Positions 1 to 5,737 of a stretch of DNA of 7,380 nt are shown here, one piece after another (the stretch's first letter is position 1; each line of letters begins with the position of its first letter). The notes beneath the pieces are model-generated. The model saw only the letters and a program-made list of their open reading frames with translations. It was not told where the DNA came from and did not search any database. Both the position numbers and the translations under genes were made by a program. The DNA comes from an uncultured Verrucomicrobiota bacterium (GTDB lineage Bacteria; Verrucomicrobiota; Verrucomicrobiia; Limisphaerales; JADLHS01): assembly GCA_937894935.1 (NCBI GenBank), contig CALAYC010000076.1, forward strand, positions 1 through 7,380, in the 5' to 3' direction.

Positions 1-415
1 AATCGCCGTAAGCGGAAACATCTTTACCGAGGCTGAGTTTACCGGTGAGGAAGTACCACGCATAACCGGCGCACCACGCTTCGATATAGACGTAGTACAT
101 ATAGATGCCGACCGGGATAATTGCTCCGAGGACGCCAATATATTTCCCCAGCGGATGGCGGATCAGGAAATAGAAAATTCCCGGACTGGAATGAAATCCC
201 TTCTGGCCCGCATAACGGCCTAGCGTCCATTCGACCCAGCAGATGGGGAAACCGATGATAAGCAGCGAGATAAAGTAGGCGAGCATGAAGGCGCCGCTGC
301 CGTATTGAGCGGCTAAGCCGGGGAATCGGAGGAAGTTGCCAAGTCCAACAGCACTACCGGCTACCGCGAGAATTACACCTAAACGGGAACTCCAGACTTC
401 TTTGATGCCGCTCAT
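1..415 (-). CDS. Sodium-dependent transporter, NSS (LeuT-like) family, N-terminal part
   Basis: This is the first 138 residues of an inner-membrane Na+-coupled symporter of the neurotransmitter:sodium symporter family, which usually imports amino acids. The gene leaves the window on the left, so about two thirds of a roughly 450-510 residue protein is missing. TM1 carries the family signature GSAVGLGNFLRFP (residues 20-32), including the Na+-site residues G20, A22, V23 and N27 and the outer-gate R30. E62 in TM2 and Y107/Y108 in TM3 (YYVYIEAW) are also present. Counting from the ATG at 415, these residues carry the same numbers as in LeuT, which supports this start. An in-frame GTG nine bases upstream (422-424) is an alternative, with GGGAGG 11 nt before it; the ATG has only GAGG 3 nt away. 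Differences from LeuT include S21 for N21 and K5 for R5. The substrate cannot be told from this part. The gene is divergent from the efflux operon. Confidence 0.93.
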   Translation of the reverse strand, partial: MSGIKEVWSSRLGVILAVAGSAVGLGNFLRFPGLAAQYGSGAFMLAYFISLLIIGFPICWVEWTLGRYAGQKGFHSSPGIFYFLIRHPLGKYIGVLGAIIPVGIYMYYVYIEAWCAGYAWYFLTGKLSLGKDVSAYGD

Positions 416-588
416 GGGCCTCACTTCTAACGACGCCTCCCGAGCATCGCGAGCTTAATCTTCAAGTAACTTCTCCTTGTGCCACACATATTTGAGCGGG
501 GTGGAGTTACGGAGAATGTGCGCGTCGGACGTGGGTCAAAAGTTCTACTTGCCTCTATCAGATAGGATTTGACGACGCATCGGGCCCT
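416..588. other. Divergent intergenic region between NSS transporter and TetR gene
   Basis: This noncoding stretch separates the two divergent start regions. On the minus strand it holds a possible 12-codon reading frame (427-465, TTG start) preceded by GGAG, ending just before the transporter start. On the plus strand it holds a small palindrome (555-565) and a TTGACG box (569-574). I see no convincing -10/-35 pair for the minus-strand transporter and no RNA-like structure. Confidence 0.5.
555..565. repeat. Short inverted repeat CTATC-A-GATAG
   Basis: Two perfect 5-base arms surround a single central A, four bases upstream of the candidate -35 box of the repressor gene. The arms match the CTATC/GATAG half sites of the classical tetO operator of Tn10 TetR, but the spacing is shorter. 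It could be a second regulator site or chance, since an 11-bp palindrome is weak evidence by itself. Confidence 0.35.
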
Positions 589-597
589 ACCTACCGT
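569..597 (+). promoter_or_regulatory. Candidate sigma70-type promoter of the tetR-adaptor-pump operon
   Basis: TTGACG (569-574) matches five of six bases of the -35 consensus. It is followed after 17 bp by TACCGT (592-597), which matches only three of six -10 bases (T, A and final T). The -10 box would lie inside the palindromic operator, so a bound repressor would directly block polymerase. Transcription would start near 604-606, leaving a leader of only about 13 nt before the ATG at 619. The -10 is poor, so this is a plausible assignment rather than a firm one. Confidence 0.4.
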
Positions 598-606
598 TCG
601 GTAGGT
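589..606. promoter_or_regulatory. Probable TetR-family operator (18-bp perfect palindrome)
   Basis: The sequence ACCTACCGTTCGGTAGGT is a perfect inverted repeat, with 8-base arms at 589-596 and 599-606 around a central TT. It ends 12 bp before the ATG of the TetR-family gene. Length, symmetry and place fit the sites bound by dimers of this family, which commonly control their own operon. That the adjacent repressor binds here is inferred from position. The site might also affect the divergent transporter, whose start is about 175 bp away. Confidence 0.8.
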
Positions 607-618
607 TTGTTCCGGGCG

Positions 619-1254
619 ATGCTGACCCCCCATATCAACGGCGAGACTCGCCAGCAGATTTTGCGCGCCGCGCTCAAGCGGTTTGCGCATTCCGGTTATG
701 CGGCGACGTCGGTGCAGCAGATTGTCGGGGACGCCAAGGTTTCGAAACCGACGCTTTACTACTACTTTGCCGACAAGGCGGAGTTGTTTCAGGCGTTGGT
801 GAATGAAGCGCATGACGAACGGTATCGCCGGATAAAAACGGCGTTGGAGCGGACATCGGGACTGCGGGTGCAGTTGGTCGAGATTCTCGTCGTGTTGTTC
901 GATTATTTTCGCGACAACCGTGAACTGATGCGCCTGTCGTTGGCGACGGCGTTTGCGTCGCCGGGCGAAGTGCCACCGGGTTACAGTTGCGCGGATCGCT
1001 GCGAGCGGAATTTCGAGTTGTTGCATCAGGTTATCAAACGGGGGCAGGCGCAGGGTGAAATCGGGAAACGTTTTGACAGTCGGGAACTGGCGTTCGGTTT
1101 TTACGGGCAGGCGAATATTTATTTGATGATGCATTTGCTGGCGCCGGATGAGCCGTTGAATCGCAAGACGGCCGAAAGAATTGTGGATCTGTTTTTGTTT
1201 GGTGCCGGTGCGGAAAAAGTAACGCACCGAAAACCGGTAGCCGGAAAAGGCTGA
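619..1254 (+). CDS. TetR/AcrR-family transcriptional repressor
   Basis: The 211-residue protein has the usual length for the family. The N-terminal DNA-binding domain spans about residues 9-56: helix 1 (TRQQILRAALKRFAHSGY), the helix-turn-helix (TSVQQIVGDAKVSKPTLYYYF, residues 30-50) and the conserved DKAEL that follows. The variable C-terminal helical half (about 60-200) binds an inducer and forms the dimer; its ligand cannot be read from sequence. Two cysteines lie four residues apart (C124 and C128). I chose ATG 619 because an earlier in-frame TTG at 607 directly abuts the operator and leaves no ribosome-binding site; neither start has a good Shine-Dalgarno sequence. The gene heads a three-gene operon with an adaptor and an RND pump, so it is most likely the local, self-regulated repressor of that pump. 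Confidence is high for family and moderate for target. Confidence 0.93.
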   Translation: MLTPHINGETRQQILRAALKRFAHSGYAATSVQQIVGDAKVSKPTLYYYFADKAELFQALVNEAHDERYRRIKTALERTSGLRVQLVEILVVLFDYFRDNRELMRLSLATAFASPGEVPPGYSCADRCERNFELLHQVIKRGQAQGEIGKRFDSRELAFGFYGQANIYLMMHLLAPDEPLNRKTAERIVDLFLFGAGAEKVTHRKPVAGKG

Positions 1255-1272
1255 AGAATTTCAGAACAGGTT

Positions 1273-1278
1273 GAGGAA
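1273..1278 (+). promoter_or_regulatory. Ribosome-binding site of the adaptor gene
   Basis: GAGGAA lies 7 nt upstream of the ATG at 1286. It settles the start in favour of this ATG over the in-frame TTG at 1271, which the same motif overlaps. It is the clearest Shine-Dalgarno sequence in the window. Confidence 0.7.
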
Positions 1279-1285
1279 TTTTTAT

Positions 1286-2407
1286 ATGACGAAGAAAGTA
1301 ATTATTTCAGTACTGATTGTGGTGGCGGTGCTGGGAACTTTGGCAGGGATCAAGGTGATGCAGATCAAAACGTTGATTGCCTTCGGGAAAAGCTATACGC
1401 CGCCACCAGAAACTGTGTCCACCGCAGTGGCGCGCGAAGAACGCTGGCAGGAAACGTTGCCGACGGTCGGTTCAATTTCCGCCGTGCAAGGCGTGCAGAT
1501 TACGGCGGAAGTGGCCGGGACCATCAGTGAAATTGCCTTTGAATCCGGTGCGATGGTGAACAAGGGCGACCTGCTGGTGAAGTTCGATACTTCGACGGAA
1601 GAAGCGCAGTTGCGTGCTTTGGAAGCGCAAGTGGAATGGGCGCAGACCAATCTCGCGCGTTTCAAATCGTTGCGCAGTGAGAACACCGTGTCGCAGGCGG
1701 AATTGGATCAGGCAGAGACGGATCTCAAGCAGAAGCAGGCTAACGCAGACGCGATTCGCGCGGCCATTGCGAAGAAAATCATTCGTGCGCCGTTCTCCGG
1801 GCAACTCGGAATCCGCCAAATCAATCTCGGCCAATATCTCGACGCGGGGAAAGTGATTGTTTCGTTGCAATCGCTCGCGCCGGTGTATGGCGATTTTTCA
1901 TTGCCGCAACAGGAATTGGCGCGATTGCAAGCGGGTCTGCCGGTGATTGCGTACACAGATACTTATCCGGACAAAGAATTTCACGGTAAACTTACGGCGA
2001 TCAATCCGGACCTTGCCGCGGCGACGCGCAGCGTGCGGTTGCAGGCAACATTTGCGAACGAAGAGAAGTTGCTACGCCCGGGAATGTTTGCGCGGTTTGA
2101 AGTGATATTTCCGCAGGAGCATACAGTGTTGGCGGTGCCGGCGACGGCGATTCTCAGCGCGCCGTATGGCGATTCCGTTTACGTCGTGCAGCAATCCACC
2201 AACGCCGCCGGTGGACTGGTGGTGCGACAGCAATTTGTGCGCGTCGGTCGCGCTCGCGGCGATTTCGTTGCAGTGACTTCGGGACTTAAGGCTGGCGACG
2301 AGGTTGTGTCGTCGGGAATCTTCAAATTGCGCAACGGCATGAATGTGGTCATCAACAATGAGATGACCCCGCCCTCGAAAAAGAAGCCGACGCCGTCCGA
2401 CGGTTAA
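1286..2407 (+). CDS. RND efflux periplasmic adaptor subunit (membrane fusion protein)
   Basis: This 373-residue protein bridges the inner-membrane pump and an outer membrane channel. A hydrophobic helix at about residues 4-24, after MTKK, serves as membrane anchor or signal; there is no lipobox cysteine, so it is not a lipoprotein like AcrA or MexA. Domains in order are: the first half of the lipoyl domain (about 66-100, with AEVAGTISEI and GDLLVKFD), a fairly short coiled-coil hairpin (about 101-163), the second lipoyl half (about 165-197, with IRAPFSGQLGIRQINLGQYL), the beta-barrel (about 200-280) and the membrane-proximal domain (about 285-360). The tail is lysine/proline-rich. The layout resembles MexH-type adaptors. 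It begins 31 bp after the repressor stop and ends 27 bp before the pump ATG, so the three genes are probably co-transcribed. It acts in the periplasm as an oligomer with the downstream pump. Confidence 0.95.
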   Translation: MTKKVIISVLIVVAVLGTLAGIKVMQIKTLIAFGKSYTPPPETVSTAVAREERWQETLPTVGSISAVQGVQITAEVAGTISEIAFESGAMVNKGDLLVKFDTSTEEAQLRALEAQVEWAQTNLARFKSLRSENTVSQAELDQAETDLKQKQANADAIRAAIAKKIIRAPFSGQLGIRQINLGQYLDAGKVIVSLQSLAPVYGDFSLPQQELARLQAGLPVIAYTDTYPDKEFHGKLTAINPDLAAATRSVRLQATFANEEKLLRPGMFARFEVIFPQEHTVLAVPATAILSAPYGDSVYVVQQSTNAAGGLVVRQQFVRVGRARGDFVAVTSGLKAGDEVVSSGIFKLRNGMNVVINNEMTPPSKKKPTPSDG

Positions 2408-2434
2408 GGTTGAGCCATTGCGTTGCGCGCATCT

Positions 2435-5400
2435 ATGAAGGCATTTACCGATATTTTTATCCGGCGACCGGTGTTGGCCATCGTGGTCAACCTGATCATC
2501 CTCATCGCCGGTATTCAGGCGATTCGTTCGCTCAACGTCCGTCAATATCCGCGGAGCGAAAACGCGACGGTTACCGTGACGACGGCCTATGTGGGCGCGA
2601 GTGCCGAACTGGTTCGTGGTTTTATCACGCAACCGTTGGAACGCGCCATCGCGGCAGCGGACGGCATCGAATATCTCCAATCCAGCAGTAAACTCGGTCT
2701 CTCGACGATTACGGCGCGATTGAAGCTGAATTACGACGCGACGAAAGCGCTGTCGGAAATCAGTTCCAAAGTGGATCAGGTGCGGCGTGATTTGCCGCCG
2801 GAAGCGGAAGTGCCGATCATCAACGTGGAATCGGCGGACACGCGGTTTGCCTCGGCGTATCTGAGTTTCACTTCGGAAATTCTCGAAGCGAATCAAATCA
2901 CTGATTACCTCGTGCGCGTCGTGCAACCGCGATTGTCGGCATTACCCGGCGTGCAACGAGCGGACATTCTCGGCGGACGCACATTCGCGATGCGGGTCTG
3001 GTTGAAGGCGGATCGGCTGGCGGCGTTCGGCATCAGCCCGAACGAAGTGCGGCAGGCGCTGGCGGCGAACAACTTTCTTTCGGCCATCGGACGAACCAAA
3101 GGTTCGCTCGTTCAGGTCAATCTCACAGCGAACACCGATCTGCAATCGGTCGAAGAATTCGAGAATCTCGTCTTGCGTCAAGACGGCGACACATTGGTGC
3201 GTCTGCGTGATGTGGCAGACGTTTCTTTAGGCGCGGAAGATTACGATTCGGAGGTGCGGTTCAGCGGTGAGCGCGCGGTGTTCATGGGCGTGTGGGTGTT
3301 GCCCAATGCGAACGCGCTCGACGTCGTGAAACGCGTCAACGAAGAAATGGAATTGATTCAGGCTGAATTACCGACCGGCTTGAGCGGTCGCGTGGCGTAT
3401 GACGCGACCAAATACATTGATGACGCGATCAATGAAGTGATCGAAACGCTGACTGAAACGCTGATCATCGTAGCTATCGTTATCTTCCTGTTCCTCGGCT
3501 CGCTGCGGTCGGTGTTGGTGCCGCTGGTGGCGATTCCGATTTCGCTGATTGGCGGCGTGTTTCTCATGCAGGTGTTCGGCTTCACACTGAATCTCCTCAC
3601 GTTGCTGGCGATTGTGTTGTCGGTGGGATTAGTCGTGGACGACGCGATTGTGATTGTGGAGAACGTGGAACGACACATTCGCGAAGGGAAAACCCCGGTG
3701 CAGGCGGCGCTGCTTGGCGCGCGCGAACTGATTGGGCCGATTATCGCGATGACCATCACGCTCGCGGCGGTGTATGCGCCGATCGCGTTCCAAGGCGGAT
3801 TGACGGGTTCGTTGTTCCGCGAGTTTGCACTGACCTTGGCGGGCGCGGTGACGATTTCAGGAATTGTAGCATTGACGTTGTCGCCGGTGATGTCGGCGAT
3901 GCTGCTGGATCCGAAGGCCGAAGAACGCGGTCTGGTTGGAAGGATCAATCACGGATTCGATTGGTTGCGTCGGCAATACGCTCGCGTGTTGGATGCGACG
4001 TTGCGGGCGCGTCCGGCGGTTTATGTCGTATGGATTGGTTTGTCATTGCTGACGATTCCGATGTTCCAGTTGTCATCCAAAGACCTCGCGCCGTTGGAAG
4101 ACCAAGGCGTGATGATGACGATTGTGGAAGCAGCGGCTGACGCGACGATTGACCAGACGGCGCATTACACGGATGCGATTGGGCAAGCGCTGTTGAGCAC
4201 CCCGGAAGCGGAGCGGACGTTCCAGATTACGATGCCGGATTCCGGTTTCGGCGGATTGGTGTTGCAGCCCTGGGGCGAACGTAAGCGCAAGGTGTTTGAT
4301 GTGATTCCGGAAGTGCAGGCGAAGGTGAATAACGTGCCTGGAGTGCGCACGATGATTGTTACGCCGCCCGCTTTACCGGGTGGTGGTGATATGCCGGTGG
4401 AATTTCTCATCTGCAGCACGGCTGAGCCGGATGAGATTTTACAGTTTGCGACTCAAATCCAGGCCAAGGCGGCGACGAATGGAATGTTCGCGTTCCCGCC
4501 GATCATTGATACGAAGCTGGACCAGCCGGAAGTGAAACTGGTGTTGGACCATGACAAAGTGGCGGCGCTGGGATTGAACATGCAGCAGGTCAGTTCCGAT
4601 CTCGCGGCTATGGTCAGCGGTAATTACGTCAACCGTTTCAGCTACGGCGGACGCGCTTACAAAGTTATTCCGCAGCTTCAACGCGTGGAACGTCTGACCA
4701 CCGATCAGTTGGAGACGCATTATGTCAAAGGACCGAACGATGAACTTGTGCCGTTGAGCACGTTTGCGCGTTTTGAAAAGAAAACCACGCCACGTGCGTT
4801 GAATCGTTTTCAACAGATGAACGCGGTGAAAATCTCCGGCGTGGCTATTGTGCCGTTGGATCAGGCGCTGACGTTTTTAGAAGAGGAAGCAGCGAAAATT
4901 TTACCACGCGGTTACACGATTGATCACACGGGTGAGTCGCGGCAGTTGCGGACGGAAGGAAATAAATTCCTGCCGGCGTTTGCGTTGTCGGTGATTCTGA
5001 TTTTCCTCGTGCTCGCGGCGCAGTTCAACAGCTTCCGTGATCCATTCATCATTCTGCTGGGCTCGGTGCCGCTGGCGATGTTCAGCGCGTTGATCTTCAG
5101 CTTCCTGAAGTTCCCGAATCCGAATCTGCACTTCTGGACCGATGGCTGGACGACAACGCTGAACATTTATGCGCAAGTCGGTTTGGTAACGCTCGTGGGT
5201 CTGGTGTCGAAGAACGGCATTTTGATTGTCGAGTTTGCCAATGAACTACAGCGTAGCGGTAAGACCAAACTGGAAGCGGTGCGTGAAGCGACGTTGACGC
5301 GGTTGCGTCCGGTTTTGATGACGAGCGTGGCAACGGTGTGCGGTCACTTTCCGCTGACGATGGTGAGCGGTGCAGGTGCCGCGGCACGTAATTCCATCGG

Positions 5401-5575
5401 TATTATCGTGGTTGCGGGTATGGCGTTGGGTACGATTTTCACGCTGTTGGTGATTCCTTCGATTTACATGTTGATCGCCAAGGAACACGGCGGTGAGCGG
5501 GAAGCGATTCCGGCTAAAGACGAAGAAATTTCCGACGCTGAGGAGGTCGGGGCAGAGGCGGCCGCAGCCCAATAA
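2435..5575 (+). CDS. RND efflux pump, inner-membrane permease (HAE1/AcrB family)
   Basis: At 1046 residues the protein is close to AcrB (1049). It is a proton-driven, trimeric drug exporter. TM1 follows the typical start FTDIFIRRPVLA. The first porter half runs to about residue 335, TM2-TM6 lie at about 340-490, TM7 at about 528-546, the second porter half follows to about 840, and TM8-TM12 fill 845-1015. The proton-relay residues of AcrB are all present: D402 and D403 (GLVVDDAIVIVEN in TM4), K926 (LVSKNGILIVEF in TM10), and R956 and T963 (RLRPVLMT in TM11). The N-terminal porter half looks most like MexI. A segment at about 892-909, between TM9 and TM10, is longer than in AcrB. The tail is acidic and alanine-rich. 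I chose ATG 2435 because it gives the usual family N terminus; an in-frame TTG at 2423 lies better placed behind GGTTGAG and would add four residues. Substrates are unknown. No outer membrane factor gene follows. Confidence 0.97.
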   Translation: MKAFTDIFIRRPVLAIVVNLIILIAGIQAIRSLNVRQYPRSENATVTVTTAYVGASAELVRGFITQPLERAIAAADGIEYLQSSSKLGLSTITARLKLNYDATKALSEISSKVDQVRRDLPPEAEVPIINVESADTRFASAYLSFTSEILEANQITDYLVRVVQPRLSALPGVQRADILGGRTFAMRVWLKADRLAAFGISPNEVRQALAANNFLSAIGRTKGSLVQVNLTANTDLQSVEEFENLVLRQDGDTLVRLRDVADVSLGAEDYDSEVRFSGERAVFMGVWVLPNANALDVVKRVNEEMELIQAELPTGLSGRVAYDATKYIDDAINEVIETLTETLIIVAIVIFLFLGSLRSVLVPLVAIPISLIGGVFLMQVFGFTLNLLTLLAIVLSVGLVVDDAIVIVENVERHIREGKTPVQAALLGARELIGPIIAMTITLAAVYAPIAFQGGLTGSLFREFALTLAGAVTISGIVALTLSPVMSAMLLDPKAEERGLVGRINHGFDWLRRQYARVLDATLRARPAVYVVWIGLSLLTIPMFQLSSKDLAPLEDQGVMMTIVEAAADATIDQTAHYTDAIGQALLSTPEAERTFQITMPDSGFGGLVLQPWGERKRKVFDVIPEVQAKVNNVPGVRTMIVTPPALPGGGDMPVEFLICSTAEPDEILQFATQIQAKAATNGMFAFPPIIDTKLDQPEVKLVLDHDKVAALGLNMQQVSSDLAAMVSGNYVNRFSYGGRAYKVIPQLQRVERLTTDQLETHYVKGPNDELVPLSTFARFEKKTTPRALNRFQQMNAVKISGVAIVPLDQALTFLEEEAAKILPRGYTIDHTGESRQLRTEGNKFLPAFALSVILIFLVLAAQFNSFRDPFIILLGSVPLAMFSALIFSFLKFPNPNLHFWTDGWTTTLNIYAQVGLVTLVGLVSKNGILIVEFANELQRSGKTKLEAVREATLTRLRPVLMTSVATVCGHFPLTMVSGAGAAARNSIGIIVVAGMALGTIFTLLVIPSIYMLIAKEHGGEREAIPAKDEEISDAEEVGAEAAAAQ

Positions 5576-5584
5576 GCGGTGCTC

Positions 5585-5614
5585 GTCCTCGTCGGCAACG
5601 GCGGGGACGAGGAT
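5585..5614 (+). terminator. Possible weak terminator after the RND gene
   Basis: TCCTCGTC (5586-5593) pairs perfectly with GACGAGGA (5606-5613), with a further G-T pair outside and a 12-nt loop, starting ten bases after the pump stop codon. The T run (5634-5638) comes only about 20 nt after the stem, so this is not a textbook intrinsic terminator. It may instead stabilise the mRNA end. Confidence 0.35.
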
Positions 5615-5674
5615 CGCCTGCTTCGCAAAACGGTTTTTGACACTTGATTCTCCCCGCGCTTTTGCAAGCCGTGA

Positions 5675-5701
5675 TTGTTAATCGCGGGCGCGCGATACAC
5701 T
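5675..5701 (+). promoter_or_regulatory. Candidate promoter for the SLC13-type permease
   Basis: TTGTTA (5675-5680) and TACACT (5696-5701) resemble -35 and -10 boxes, but the 15-bp spacer is short. They sit in the 162-bp gap between the pump stop and the GTG start and would give a leader of about 30 nt. A perfect TTGACA (5637-5642) also lies in the gap but has no -10 box at a proper distance. The gap itself suggests the permease has its own transcription start. Confidence 0.3.
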
Positions 5702-5737
5702 GCTGGCAAAATTGGCGGTTGCGAGTAGATTCCTGGC

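Noticed and set aside
511..539. Leftward promoter TTGACC plus 17 bp plus TTCTCC for the NSS transporter
   Set aside because: The -35 box is good but the -10 box matches the consensus too poorly to annotate.
427..1227. Minus-strand open frame of 266 codons opposite the TetR gene
   Set aside because: It is the reverse of a well-supported TetR-family gene, is very rich in Arg, Gln and His, has no recognisable domain, and is an expected product of the codon bias of the real gene. Only its extreme 3' end, outside the TetR gene, was considered as a mini-frame.
2072..2926. Minus-strand open frame of 284 codons across the adaptor-pump junction
   Set aside because: It covers conserved parts of two real genes on the other strand, has an Arg/His-rich composition unlike a folded protein, and resembles no family I know.
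3358..3948. Minus-strand open frame of 196 codons inside the pump gene
   Set aside because: Its low-complexity Ser/Thr/Ile/Asn content mirrors the hydrophobic transmembrane codons of the pump. It is a shadow frame.
5623..5638. AAAACGGTTTT as a terminator hairpin
   Set aside because: The arms leave a one-base loop, which cannot form an RNA hairpin. The T run may only serve the weak upstream stem.
5653..5688. CCCGCG/CGCGGG stem in the pump-permease gap as an RNA element or riboswitch
   Set aside because: It is a single 6-bp stem with a 24-nt loop in GC-rich DNA and has no conserved riboswitch core.
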